From: Bettongia penicillata ogilbyi
Lineage: Eukaryota; Chordata; Mammalia; Diprotodontia; Potoroidae
Direction: 5' to 3'
DNA length: 64,000 bases
Assembly: GCA_023548195.1 (NCBI GenBank)
Contig: JAJHZJ010000008.1
Location: forward strand, 3,434,215 to 3,498,214
Shown: positions 11,198 through 22,615 of the stretch, one piece after another
How the letters are laid out: each line of letters opens with the position of its first letter
How positions within the stretch are numbered: the stretch's first letter is position 1
Program-made: the position numbers and the translations under genes
The notes under the pieces: generated by a model
What the model was told of the DNA's origin: nothing
The model's input: only the letters and a program-made list of their open reading frames with translations
Databases searched by the model: none

Positions 11198-11382
11198 GTT
11201 TGGACTTTAGTAACAGCTCTCTACCCTAAAGGGTAAATCATTTCTTGGAAAGGGATATTTTTCTTCCTTCTAAGGAAAAGAATATTCAGACTAAGCAAGG
11301 CAACCCAAATCCCATTTCCTATATAAACATGATTATCACAGACTGTAATGTACCAGTAGTAGAAGGCCCCCTATAAGATTAG

Positions 11383-11478
11383 AGGGGCAGGGGTCTGAGC
11401 GATGCGGTAGAAAGAGCCCTGGTTTTCTAGTCAGCAGAGGCCTGAGTTCTAATTCTAGTTCAGCTGTGTAACTGACTG
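11383..11478 (+). repeat. MIR 5' fragment
   Basis: 'ggtagaaagagccctggttttc', then 'gagttctaattctagttcagctgtgtaactga'. Confidence 0.6.
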
Positions 11479-11498
11479 TACAGTTACTGAAAGAACTG

Positions 11499-12067
11499 TG
11501 ACATGAAAAGTACAAGAGACATAATTTCTAGGTAATTAATTTTTATTAATTATGACTAGCACACAATTAATAAAAGAGGTCCATGGCACTCTTGGGGACC
11601 AAAGACAAATCATGGAGGCCACTCAGCGCTTATATGCCACCGGAGGAATAGAAATAGGGAAATCAACTCTGATTGGTTTACAATTAATGAGAGAATAAAT
11701 AGTATAATGAGAGGTGGGCCTATTCTAATGAGGGGCTGGGGGACAGGACTCTTACTCAGCTCTACCCGGATCGTACCTAACTCAGGCTATCTAGACAAAG
11801 GGATCTACCTCCCTCCAAGCCTGCCTGAGTAGAATGCAATGGGCCAGAATTCACCTAGATTAGATTCTCTTTGTAAGGTTTTCTAGTTTTCAAGATGGTA
11901 AAGCAAGTACCCAAGGATTTGGGGCAATTTCATCTAACATCAATGTCCTTCAGAGACTGGCTAAATAACGTGTGGGGGTTTATTTCTGAATGAGGAAATA
12001 CAAAGGGGAAATCTTAATCTCAATTAATAATTGGTTATTAATAGGAGAGAAATAATCGTTTCTCTCA
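11499..12067 (+). mobile_element. solo LTR, family X, copy 1
   Basis: A 569-bp element starting TGACATG and ending CTCTCA, with a perfect 6-bp duplication GAACTG at 11493-11498 and 12068-12073. TG...CA ends and a short duplication are typical of endogenous-retrovirus LTRs. No internal region, primer site or viral gene is present, so this is a solo LTR. The same family lies inverted at 12699-13212, matching at 'cataatttct', 'ggtggacctattctaatgag' and 'atcgtttctctca'. Confidence 0.75.
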
Positions 12068-12079
12068 GAACTGAGGTTA

Positions 12080-12540
12080 TTTGGCCTAGAGAAAAGGAGA
12101 TCCAAGGATTGTTTTGATTTTTGTTTTTATCCTTAGAGGGATGCCAAGCATGTAGTATTAGGCCTTCAAAAAAGTCTTGATGAATGGGATGCTTGTTGAA
12201 CCGATGACTGTTTCCAAGTATTTGAAGGGCTGTTAAATGAAAGAGGTATTCATCTTATTCAGTTTGGTCCTAGAAGACAACAGGAACAGTGGGTAGAAAG
12301 TACACTGAGGTAAATTTAGGTGAGATCTGAGGAAATGCTTCCTAACAAAGTTGGCTATATAAAAGTGGAATGCCCAGTCTGTCTACAGGAGGAAGTAGGT
12401 TCCCCTTCCTTAGAAGTCTTCAAGCAAAGGCTGACTGAGCATTTTTCTGGGTCATGACAGTGGAAATTATTTTTATTTTCTTTTTCTTGGTGACAGATTG
12501 TGTCTGAGTTCCCTTAGTACCCTTACATTCTATGATTCTC
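12080..12540 (+). repeat. CR1/L3 LINE 3' end
   Basis: CR1-type 3' UTR words in order: 'gtggaatgcccagtctgtcta', 'aggaagtaggttccccttcctt', 'agaagtcttcaagcaaaggctg', ending 'attctatgattct'. Ancient and diverged. Confidence 0.7.
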
Positions 12541-12698
12541 CATAGTCACTTGACTTCTTGGTTTACTTACCTATAAGCACTTGGCCAACCAACCAAGGGA
12601 ATAGGTATGCATGGACTAGTATTATTGATGATGATTGGTGATGATTCTATTGGCTGCCTATGCAGGGAGATGCACAACTCTTTTAGGTCTATTAAAAC

Positions 12699-13212
12699 TG
12701 AGAGAAACGATTTATTAAATAACAAATTATTGAGGAGATCCCTGACCTTTCCCCAAAATTTATCTTACTAGACTATCTTATCTAGGTGGAGTTGTTGCCC
12801 TATTAGACTAGAGAACCTTACAAAGAATTTAATCCAAGGTGAATCTGGTCCATTGTGTTCCACTCATGCAGGTTTTGGTAGTAGGGTAGATTCTTTGTTT
12901 GGATTACCCAAAGTTGGGGGTGATTTGGCAGAAAATGACACAGTCAAAGTCACATCCCCCAGTCCCTCATTAGAATAGGTCCACCTCTCTTTCTAATATT
13001 GATTCCTCTCATTAATTGTTAGCCAGAGTCAGTTGCTACTCTCAGCAACACCCACTCTTCCAAGAACATATAAACATTGAGTGGTTCCATGATTGATCTT
13101 TGGCATTCAAGAGTGTCACTTTTATGAATTATTATTATTAATTATATGCTAGCATGATTAATAAAATTATTAAATACCCAGAAATTATGCCTCTCAAACT
13201 ATTTACACATCA
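12699..13212 (-). mobile_element. solo LTR, family X, copy 2 (inverted)
   Basis: Reverse-oriented relative of the LTR at 11499-12067, 514 bp, running TGATGTG to CTCTCA on the minus strand. The flanking 6-mers are only partly alike (taaaac and tgaaat), so the duplication has decayed or the ends are slightly off. Confidence 0.65.
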
Positions 13213-13419
13213 TGAAATATTCACTTAGCTTCTTTGTCCCTTGCTTGTCCACTCACTGAGAGAGGTGCTGATGGAAAGCAAAATAGCCAGAAGGCCAGAA
13301 GGAGGGAAGAAGAAAATAGAAACTAAAAAGCAAAACCAGTCATTTCAGAGAAATGGGATTGATATCCATTTCCCCCAAAGAATAATTTCTCCTGAAAAAC
13401 AATAATACTTTTAATTAGT

Positions 13420-13625
13420 ACTTTTAAGATTTACACAGTAAGAATAAGTGTTTCTTGACTAATAGTGATCCTAAGTGGTAGGTAATTTGAGGGTTATTAT
13501 TCTCATTTTATAGATGAAGAAACTGCAGCTTAGAGAAGTTTTAACTGACTTTGGGTCACTGAAACTGAAAGTGACAGAGTTAGGACTTGAACTCAGAACT
13601 CCTGACTCCAAATGTGTTTCCATCA
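13420..13625 (-). repeat. MIR
   Basis: Inverted MIR: 'tctcattttatagatgaagaaactg' and 'ggacttgaactcagaactcctgactcca'. Confidence 0.65.
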
Positions 13626-13639
13626 TAGTAGACTTTCTT

Positions 13640-13825
13640 AAGGAAATGGCAATAAGTATTAAAGAATTTTCAAATCTCAGAGCTGGAAGGAACTTCAATC
13701 GTTTGGTTCCTAGTCTAACCTGAATCTGAAGGTGGAATCCCCTTAACCTTTCCAAGATATTCTTCTCTAAAGTGGCAGGGAATTCACTACTTAACAAGGA
13801 AGAACAAAGGGACAAGCTTTTTTTT
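13640..13825. other. ancient repeat-like segment
   Basis: 'atctcagagctggaaggaacttcaat' recalls a widespread old mammalian repeat ('agagctggaagggaccttaga'). Family uncertain. Confidence 0.35.
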
Positions 13826-14060
13826 TAAGCCTCTACAAGGTGCCAGGCACTGTCCTTAGTGCTTTATGAATATTATGCTATTTGTGCCTCACAACAACCC
13901 TGGGAGGTAGATGCTATTGTGATCCCCATTTCATAGATGAGGAAACTGAGACAGTCAGAGGTCTAGTGACTACTAGTAAATGTCTGAGGCTAGATTTTAT
14001 TTCAGACCTTCCTGACTCTGGGTGCAACATTCTATCCACTGTGCCACCAGCTACCTCTTG
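13826..14060 (-). repeat. MIR/Ther SINE
   Basis: 'ggtgccaggcactgtccttagtgcttta', 'catttcatagatgaggaaactgag' and 'ctatccactgtgccacc'. Well preserved. Confidence 0.75.
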
Positions 14061-14089
14061 GATTTATTGTTTATGTACAGTCAGGGTCA

Positions 14090-14660
14090 TCCTTCATTTT
14101 GAGCTCATATAGAGCCCTGCAAAGTATCACCACCTTCTTAGTCACTCAGTGTCCAATTTGAAGTTGCTCTTGATTCTAGGTCCTTCCAAGTCTACCTCTA
14201 AAATGTTGCTTGTCCCTCTGGTATCATCATCATCATCGCCATAGCTAGCATTTATAGTGTCTACTCTGTGTAATGGCCTGTGGTAAGCACTTTACAAATA
14301 TTATCTCATTTTGTCTTCAGAAAAACTGTGGGAAGTAGGTGTTATTAGTACCCACCTTTTTACAGTTGAGGAAACTGAGCCAAATAGAGGTTAAGTGACT
14401 TATCTAAGGTCAAAATGCTAGCAAATATCTGAGGCTAGATTTTGAACTCAGATCTTCCAGACTCCAGGACCAGTATATCTTGGTACTGTACCCCTTAGAT
14501 ATCATCTGTCTTTGATTCTATTGTTTCCAACCTAGTTCCCCTTCATCTAAAATGTCCTTTCCCAGTGCTCATCAGACGTTCAAGGTCCAATTCAAGGTAT
14601 CACCAGGAAGAAATCTTCTTTAAGAGTGCTAGATATCTATTCTTCTCTCTGGAACCCTTA
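14090..14660 (+). repeat. L2 fragments around a MIR
   Basis: L2-like words 'aatgtcctttcccagtgctcatcagacgttcaaggtccaattcaa' near 14550-14600, and a weaker upstream piece. They are interrupted by the MIR at 14228-14510. Confidence 0.45.
14228..14510 (-). repeat. MIR3-type SINE
   Basis: 'taagcactttacaaatattatctcat', 'acagttgaggaaactgagcca' and 'gattttgaactcagatcttcc'. Confidence 0.75.
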
Positions 14661-15033
14661 CAGTTCCATGGATTAAATTGACATTTTTGAACTGAGCTAA
14701 AAAACCTACCACCAAATTTTAACCTTGTTTCTATAGGGAAAAGAGCTCTGAATTCTAAACAGCTGAGTTACAAATCAACTTACCAGGCTGTCATCATTCT
14801 TAGATGGTATTTGGTAAAGTTTCATTCATTGTGATCCCACAGATCATAGCCTGCCAGCCCCTTCCATCCTCTACTATCTCCTGATTATCTGTCCCAAGCT
14901 CATGTTCATTGCTTCCACGACACTATCTACCCATCCCATCCTCTACCATCCCATTTCCCTTTTGCCTTCAATCTTCCTTCAACCTCAAGGTCTTTTTAAC
15001 GAGTCCTGTCTTCATATAATGTGGTCAAAGTAC

Positions 15034-15396
15034 TTAAGCTATAGCTTCAGTTTTTGACCTTGCAGTGGATAGTCTGAATTCTTTAACAATTGACTGATTT
15101 GAGCTCCTTGATGTACAAGGGAGTCTCAAAAGTCTTCTCCAGAACCACAATTCAAAAGTGTTGATTCTGCAGCACTCAGCTTTCCTCATAGTCCAGCTCC
15201 CACAGCCGTATGTTGCTACTGGAAAAACCATAGCTTTGGCTTTATGGACCTTTGTCAGTAAGGTGATGTCTCTATTTGCTAGTATGGTATCCAGATTTGC
15301 CTTAGCTTTCCTTCCAAGGAAGAAGCATCTTTTAGTTTCATGACTACAGTCACCATCTGCAGTGATCTTTGAGCCCAAGAAGATAAAATCGAACAT
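15034..15396 (-). pseudogene. RTE ORF2 fragment (reverse transcriptase, C-terminal side)
   Basis: A 120-codon open remnant with FLGSKITADGDCSHETKR, LTKVHKAKAMVFPVATYGCGSWT and FWRRLLRLP. These are the conserved blocks after the RT catalytic core of RTE/Bov-B LINEs. The catalytic YxDD box lies outside this fragment and was not located. It is embedded in a larger frameshifted copy, so no active protein is expected. Confidence 0.8.
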
Positions 15397-16019
15397 TGCT
15401 TCTATTTCTTCTTCTGTTTTTCTCAGAAAGTGATGGGATCAATTGCCATGATCTTAGCATTTTTAATATTAAACTTCAAACCAGCTTTTATGCACTCCTC
15501 TTTCACCCTCATCTAGAGGTTCACTTTCTGCCATCAGAGTAATATTGTCTACATATCTGAGATTGTTGATATTTCTTCTGGAAACCTTAATTCTGGCTTT
15601 TGATTTGTCTAGTCTGGCATTTCCCATGATTTACTCTGCATATAAGTTAAATAAATAAGGTGACAATATATAACCTTATCTTGCTCCTTTTCCAGTCTTA
15701 AACCAGTCAGTTGTTCCATGGTCAGTTCTACCTGTTTTTTCTTGACCTCCATACAAGTTTCCCAGGAGACAAATAAGATGATCAGGTACTCCCATCTTTT
15801 TGAGGATTAGCCATATTTTTTGTGATCCACATAGTCAAAGGCTTTAGTATAGTAATCAGTGAAACAGAAGTAAATGTTTCTCTGAAACTCCCTTGCTTTC
15901 TCCATAATCCAGTAAATATTGATGATTTGGTCTCTAGTTCCTTTGCCTCTTTGTAAACCTCCCTATGCTTCTGGTAATTCTCAGTTTGTATATTGCTGAA
16001 GCCTAGTTTGCAGAATATT

Positions 16020-16415
16020 TTTTAAATAAAATTTTATTTTTCACAATTACATGTAAAAATAATTTTTAACATTCATTTTAAAATATTTTGTGTTCCAAAT
16101 TCTTTCCCTCTTTTCCTTTGCCCTTCCCTGAGATGGTATATAATTTAGTATAGGTTATACATGAGCAGCCATGTAAAATACGTTTCCGTATTATTTATGT
16201 TTTGAAAGAAGACACAGACCAAAATACACACACAAACACACACATGAAATAAAGTGGAAAAAATAGTATGCTTTGATCTGCATTCAGATGTCATCAGTTC
16301 TTTCTCTGGATATGGATAGCATTTTTTTCATCATGTATACTTTGGAATTGTCTTGGATCATTATATTGCTGAGAAGACTTAAGTCATTCATAGTTGATCA
16401 TATACTATTGCTGTA
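16020..16415 (-). repeat. marsupial L1 3' end
   Basis: The A-rich end is at the left ('ttaaataaaattttatttttcac' reversed), then 'tgttccaaattctttccctc', 'gtataggttatacatg' and 'catgtaaaatacgtttccgtatt'. It is inserted into the Bov-B copy, so it is the younger of the two. Confidence 0.8.
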
Positions 16416-16855
16416 TCACTCTTTGCTATTCTCTGGAATTCTGCTTTCAGTTGGACATATCTTTTCCTTTCTTCTTTGCTTTCACTTTCCTTCTTTTCTC
16501 AGGTATTTATAAAGCCTCCTCAGACCTCCATTTTGCTTTCTTATGCTTCTTTTTCTTTGGAATGTTTTTTGTTGTTGTCTCCTGTATGACATTGGGAACC
16601 TCTGTCCACAGCTCTTCAGGCACTCCATCTGCCAGATCTAATCACTTAAATCCATCCATCACTTCTATTTCATATTCATAGGGATATTATCTAGGTCATA
16701 CCCATATGATCTGAGGTTTCCCTACTTTTTTCAATTCAAGTCTGAATTTTGCAATAAGAGGCTCATGATCTGAGCCATAGTCAGCTCTAGTTCTCTACCT
16801 CTGCCTTCTTTACCTTTGGCTGCAAAGTATATAATCAATCTGATTTCTTTATTGA

Positions 16856-17005
16856 TTCCTTTATTTATCTCCCCAACTAGATTTTAAAAATTCCATGTCT
16901 TTAGCTCTTTAGTTTCCACCATAGCCTTTGAGTTCTGACCACATAGAAGGTGCCCACAAAATTCCTGTTGAATGGAAAAGAACTTTTCCAATTAAAATCC
17001 CCTAC
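16856..17005. other. flank between Bov-B and a solo LTR
   Basis: Includes 'gaaaagaacttttccaattaaaatcccc'. Not assigned. Confidence 0.4.
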
Positions 17006-17010
17006 ACATT

Positions 17011-17572
17011 TGCTGGGAGCCACTTCACTTTGGCCTGTTAAAGAATGAATTTATTTGTCCACAGATTGTGTAGCCACAAATATGCTCTTACTCAGAGACA
17101 AAAGATGCTGCTTGGCTCCTTATGTAACCCTGAATCAGAGTCTGGCCCTGACTCAAAGTAACCATGGAGATGGAGATACTGTCCCAGGATTCTACCACCC
17201 ATTGATGTAATGAACTAGAGTGGTCTTTAAGATTGTTCATGAAGGATTTGGAGGAGAGAGGAGCTAGGTCAAGAAGTCATTCTCCTGCATGACATCATGC
17301 AGGCCCTGTTGAATTGAACATCTGTGCTCCTCTGTACCCCCTCTACAAAGTCCTACTGGTACTGTCTGGAGCCATTTTGTAGTTGCTACTGGAGCAGCAG
17401 TTGTATCTGTGGCCAGGCAGGTAGACTATAACAGAGCGAGTGATGATTGAGTGAGATAAATCCCCTCTTTGCCTCAGAGTTGAGAAGGATGTTGCTGTTT
17501 TAATTGAATTGTTCTTCTGGCTCTTCTCTCCATGAGGGACAGATTGACTGGTGAAGTTTCCCGTAGCCAGGA
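17011..17572 (+). mobile_element. solo LTR, family Y
   Basis: A 562-bp block bounded by a perfect 5-bp duplication ACATT (17006-17010 and 17573-17577). It starts TGCTGG and ends CCAGGA, near-perfect inverted ends if one base has changed (CCAGCA). An AATAAA-like 'gataaatcc' and a T-rich 'ttgctgttttaattgaattg' near the right end fit an LTR R/U5 region. No retroviral genes adjoin it. Orientation is a guess from the polyA-like signal. Confidence 0.6.
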
Positions 17573-17577
17573 ACATT

Positions 17578-17955
17578 CTGTAATGGCTGCTATTATTTCT
17601 AGTACACTATGTTGGTCAGCCCTTCATTCCCTATTTTCTGTCCATCCCTTCTTGCTACTATTTATCACATTGTTATATAAAACAAAATTAGTAGTTGCTA
17701 ATCTTTGTTTTGTGATCAATGTTATTTGTGACAAGAGAGGTTAAAGAGGGTATAAATCTGGATAAAAACGGGAGACACATGCATTTTCCCCTGTCTCCCC
17801 AACAGGAAAAATGGGGAGGTAGCAAGAGTGATGGATTTTTCTCTGAACATCACAAATCTGGGTTCAGCTTGAAATGGTTTTCCTTGACCAGTTAGAGATG
17901 AAAATCAGAAGAAATAAAAGGCAAAAAAATTAATAACCTAAAGCGAGTCATGTTC
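17578..17955. other. unassigned sequence
   Basis: No recognised element or gene. Confidence 0.45.
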
Positions 17956-17959
17956 CTCC

Positions 17960-18225
17960 ATAGGTATTTAGGTTATATAGTGGATAGAGCACAGGTCCTG
18001 TCGTCCGAAAGGGCTGAGTTCAAATGTAGCCTCAGACACTTATTAGCTTCGTGACCTTGGGCAAATCACTCAACTACTATTTTTCTCAGTTTCCTTAACT
18101 GTGAAATAGGGATAATAATATCTACCTCCCCAGATAGTTGTGAAGATCAAATGAGATATTTGTAAAGAGCTTACATAGTACATAGCACATGGTAGTTACT
18201 AATAGAAATGTCAGCTATTATATAG
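17960..18225 (+). repeat. Ther-2/MIR3-type SINE
   Basis: 'ggttatatagtggatagagcac', 'gctgagttcaaatgtagcctcagaca', 'gcttcgtgaccttgggcaaatcac' and 'agggataataatatctacctccc'. Confidence 0.8.
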
Positions 18226-18384
18226 TTTTGTTGGCAAATGAAAATCCAGGACAGTTAGAGGAGAGTTAGTTATGTCCAGGGCTAGGAGTGCATTGGAGCC
18301 AGCTCAAACCAACACCAGAGAGCTGATTCTAAAATTTTCAGGGCAAGCCTTTAACAATTTCTACAAATCAGGGTTTGATTGATT

Positions 18385-18605
18385 TTTCCCCCTTCAATTA
18401 TTTGTTGTGTGTTTATTTTTAGCATGTATTCTATTAAATTTGAGTTCCAAATTTTCTCCCTCCCTTCTATCCCTCCCCCACTCATTGAGAAGGCAAGCAA
18501 TTTGATATCGATTACACATGTGAAGTTGTGCGAAACATATTTCCATATTAGCCATGCTGCAAAAGAAAAAAAGGCAAGAAAAATAATGAAAATAAGAAAA
18601 ATAGG
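18385..18605 (-). repeat. marsupial L1 3' end
   Basis: Reversed L1 3' UTR: 'tgagttccaaattttctccctccc', 'ggcaagcaatttgatat' and 'acatatttccatattagcc'. Confidence 0.75.
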
Positions 18606-19274
18606 TTTCAGGGACTTGTTTTACTGTTTTGCAGTTGTCTAGACTTCGGAAAGTAATGGAAAAAATATTAATAATACAGATTAAACTTCTGTGGGTTATG
18701 CATCTTTGGAGAGCTGGTCATTAAACATTTAGTAGCACACCCCCACCTAGGCCACCATAGATTCTTGATGGAATCCTTTTGGGTTCCCCTCACTAAATAT
18801 GTCTCCACTTCTACTCTTATCCCCTTCTAGCATTTTACCATTGACCACTGACACCCATCACTGGTATTTCTCATAGATGAATTACTTCTAGCTAGTATGG
18901 TATTCTGATTATAATTATGAACTCAGATCAATGCCCAAGATGTCAGCTTATCAGTTGCATTTGAGGTGGCAATAGGGTAGAGCTATCTCTGCCTGGGCAA
19001 TGTGATGTGGGATAGAATAAAGGGAAAATGTTCTTTCAGTTATTGGAATTTAGGATGAGATAGGACAACTCAGTCTATACTATTCTCTAAATATGCTGCA
19101 TAGGGCAAAAGAGAAGTTTTTCACTGGCCAAAATATAGGACCAAAACAAAGTGCTTTGCTACTGACAGATATGCTAAATAAAGGCAGGAATTTTATCTTG
19201 AGTCATTGATATTGGTGAAATGGGTCACCAGCAGTCTTGTTCATGCTACATCTGCTGTAACCATGATGGTCTGA
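18606..19274. other. unassigned sequence
   Basis: About 670 bp without a recognised repeat or gene. Confidence 0.45.
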
Positions 19275-20423
19275 TTTGCAGGAATGTGCTCAGGATGTAC
19301 TGTCAGTGATAAGGTCAGCAGGAAAGGTCCATTGCACCTGTGTTAGAGAAGAGCTCAATACAGTGTTCGTCATGCCAATGCAATCCTGGCTCCAGCAAAC
19401 CAGGGGCAGACCTTGGGAGTGACTGAATCACTAGTGACATTGGCAATGGCTGTTTCCTGAGCTCTCAGCTCACAGATAGTGAGGGTTAAACAACTGCTTA
19501 GAAGGAAATAACAGGGATCTTTTTGCTAGCACTGAAGCAGAACTCTGTTGCTTTGCCCATACTTGGATCCAGGTCATTGCCCTGGCAGTCCCAGGATGAA
19601 GAGAAGCACTAGCAAAGCAGAGGAACTTCTTTAGAGTTCCAGGGCAGAAAAGAGTACTTTTGGTCACTCACAAATCAGAGCACAGTCCAGGAGATTAGTA
19701 AAGACCTCTCTTTAGATCATACCACCTTGGAAGAACTGAAGAGCTAGAGGTCTCTAGACGTATTTCTGAAAACAGTTGCACAGCACCTCTGAAGTTTGGG
19801 ATATTGCACCCTCCACCCTGAAATCAGAGCCCTACTTTAACAATGAGTTTAAAGTCAACTGGTAGGGTGGGAAAATGAACAAGCAACAGAAGAAAAAACA
19901 ACTCTAACTCTTGAAAGTGACTATAATGACAAGAAAGGCCACACACTCAAGGCTACAAGAAAGACAAAGCTCCTACATCAAAAGCCTCCAAGAAAAATAT
20001 GAATTAGTCTCAGGCCATGAAAGAGCTAAAAAAGGATTTTGAAAATCAAATAAAAGAAATAGAGGAAAATTTAGGAAGAGAAGTGAAAGTTATACAAGAA
20101 AATAATGAAAAAAGTCAATAGCTTGGTAAAGGAGACACAGAAAAAATACTGAAGAAAGTAACACCTTAAAAAACAGACTAAGTCAAATGACAGAAGAAGT
20201 CCAAAAAGCCAGCAAGGAGAAGAAAGCCTTAAAAAGCAGAATTGATGAAATGGAAAAAGAGGTCCAGAAGCTCATGGAAGAAAATAATTCCTTAAAAATT
20301 AGAATGCACCTGCTGCTGAAAGCCCTGAGGCTAGGGAGCAGCATCTGAATCTCAGATCCCAAGCACTAGCTGGGTGGATCTAGAGGTGAGGCGGGGTGGA
20401 GAGGAATCTCAGAAGTCAAGTAA

Positions 20424-21535
20424 ATGGCTGGGAAAATGCCCAGAAAAGGGAAAAAAAATAAGACGTTAGAAGGTTACTTTCTTGGTGAACAGATGTGTCC
20501 TCCTTTCCTTTCTGATGAGGAAGAACAATGCTTACCATCAAGTAAAGACATAGAAGTCAAGGCCTCTGTATCCCAAACATCTGAAATAGATATCCAATGG
20601 CTCAGGCCATGGAAGAGCTCAGAAAGGATTTTGAAAATCAAGTTACACAGGTGGAGGAAAAACTGGGAAGAGAAATGAGAGAGATGCAAGAAAAGCATGA
20701 AAAATGGGTCAATACCTTGGTAAAGGAGACTCAAAAAAATGCTGAAGAAAATAACACCTTGAAAAATAGGCTCACTCAATTGGCAAAAGAGGTTCAAAAA
20801 GCCAATGAGGAGAAGAATGCTTTCAAAAGCAGAATTAGCCAAATGGAAAAAGAGGTTCAAAAGCTCACTGAAGAAAATAATTCTCTCAAGATTAGAATGG
20901 AACAGATGGAGGCTAATGACTTTCTGAGAAACCAAGAAATCACCAAATAAAACCAAAAGAATGAAAAAATGGAAGAGAATGTGAAATATCTCATTGGAAA
21001 AACAACTGACCTGGAAAATAGATCCAGCAGAGACAACTGAAAAATTATGGGACTACCTGAAAGCCATGATCAAAAAAAGAGCCTAGACATCATCTTTCAT
21101 GAAATGATCAAGGAAAACTGCCCTGAGATTCTAGAACCAGAGGGCAAAATAAGTATTGAAGGAATCCACTGATCACCACCTGAAAGAGATCCAAAAAAAG
21201 AAACTCCTAGGAACATTGTGGCCAAATTCCAGAGTTCCCAGGTCAAGGAGAAAATATTTCAAGCAGCTAGAAAGAAACAATTCCAGTATTGTGGAAATAA
21301 AATCAGGATAACACAAGATCTAGCAGCTTCTACATTAAGGGATCAAAGGATGTGGAATAGGATATTCCAGAAGCCAAAGGAACTAGGACTCAAACCAAGA
21401 ATCACCTACCCAGCAAAACTGAGTGTAATACTTCAGGGGAAAAAATGGTTTTTCAATGAAATGGAGGACTTTCAAGGATTCTTGATGAAAAGACCAGAGC
21501 TGAAAAGAAAATTTGACTTTCAAACACAAGAATGA
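20424..21535 (+). pseudogene. HAL1/L1 ORF1 (copy B)
   Basis: Starts MAGKMPRKGKKNKT. N-terminal region with the FLGEQ motif, long coiled coil, RNA-recognition segment, then the C-terminal domain (FQSSQVKEKIFQAARKKQFQYCGNKIRITQDL) ending FDFQTQE. A one-base loss near 20600 shifts the frame, a stop follows NQEITK near 20948, and further stops lie near 21040 and 21170. Intact length would be about 370 codons, as in marsupial L1 ORF1. Confidence 0.85.
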
Positions 21536-22522
21536 GAAGAAGCATGAAAAAGTAAACAGCAAAGAGAAGTCATAAGGGACTTACCAAAGTTGAACTGTTT
21601 ACATTCCTACATGGAAAGACAATATTTTAAACTCTTAAAACTTTTCAGTATCTGGATAGTTGGTGGGACTACACACACACATACACACACGCACATGCAC
21701 ACACACACATACACACATGCATGCACACACAGAGACAGAGAGCACAGAGTGAATTGAATAGGATGGGATCATATATTTAAAAAATTAAGGTAAATATATA
21801 AGAGAAATGTACTGGGAGGAGAGAGGGTGAAATGGAATGGGGCAAATTATCTCTCAAAGAAGAGGCAAGCAAAAGACTTTTTAGTGCAGGGAAAAAGAGG
21901 AGAGCTGAGAAAAAAACATGAAGTTTACTCTCATCACATTCAACTAAAGGAAGGAATAAAATGCACACTCATTTTGGTATGAAAACCTATCTTACAATAC
22001 AAGAAAGTGGGGGAGAAGGACATAAGCAGGGTGGGGGGAAGATGGAAGGGAGGGCAATGGGAGGAGGGAGCAGTTGGAAGTCAACATTTTTGGGGAGGGA
22101 CAGGATCAAAAGAGAGAATAGAAACAATGGGGGGCAGGATAAGATGGAGGGAAATATAGTTAGTCTTACACAACACAACTATGACGGAAGTCATTTGCAA
22201 AACTACACAGATATGGCCTATATTGAATTGCCTGCCTTCCCAAAGGAAATGGGTGGGGAGGGAGGGATGGGGAGATGTTGGAACTCAAAATTTTAGGAAC
22301 AATTGTTGAGTATTGTTCTCGATACTAGGAAATAAGAAATACAGTTAATGGGGAATAGAAAGTTATCTGGCCCTACAGGACAAAAGAGAAGATGGGGACA
22401 AGAGAAGGGAGGGATGATAGAAGAGAGGGCAGATTGGTGATAGGGAAAATTAGAATGCCTGGTGTATTGGGGTGGAGGGAGGGGACAAATGGGGAGAAAA
22501 TTTGGAACCCAAAATTTTGTGA

Positions 22523-22615
22523 AAATTAATGTAAAAAGTTAAATAAAGAAATTTATATTAAAAAAAGAAAGAAAATGAATGTAAAAAGTTAAATAAATAC
22601 ATTTATATTAAAAAA
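22523..22615 (+). repeat. tandemly duplicated HAL1 3' end
   Basis: The terminal 'aatgtaaaaagttaaataaa' plus 'tttatattaaaaaaa' appears twice (about 22523-22566 and 22572-22616), joined by 'gaaagaaaatg'. This gives copy B a double 3' end, possibly from template slippage at priming. Confidence 0.8.

Larger units (their letters stand above)
14805..16855 (-). mobile_element. Bov-B/RTE LINE, degenerate, split by an L1 end
   Basis: Reads right to left through the endonuclease/RT ORF to the 3' part. Diagnostic Bov-B words are 'actggaaaaaccatagctttggc', 'agtcaccatctgcagtgatctttgagccc' and 'aaaggctttagtatagtaatcag'. Further right come 'gaggctcatgatctgagccatagtcagctc' and 'tggctgcaaagtatataatcaatctgattt'. 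A 3' L1 fragment interrupts it at 16020-16415. Bov-B is known for patchy distribution through horizontal transfer. The 3' tail and most of the 5' end are missing. Confidence 0.85.

Noticed and set aside
11499..12067. Possible provirus around the LTRs
   Set aside because: The space between the two LTRs is about 630 bp of CR1/L3 sequence, and they are in opposite orientation. No gag, pol or env-like frame was found anywhere in the window.
20474..20956. 160-codon minus-strand ORF (and similar at 34825-35265, 42016-42252, 5925-6155)
   Set aside because: Antisense shadows of the Lys/Glu-rich ORF1 coiled coil; Phe/Leu-rich composition follows from the opposite strand.
21961..22296. 111-codon ORF in the HAL1-B spacer (related frames in A, C and D)
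   Set aside because: Gly/Arg-rich frame in purine-rich spacer DNA. The frame is not kept consistently among copies, so no ORF2 substitute is claimed.
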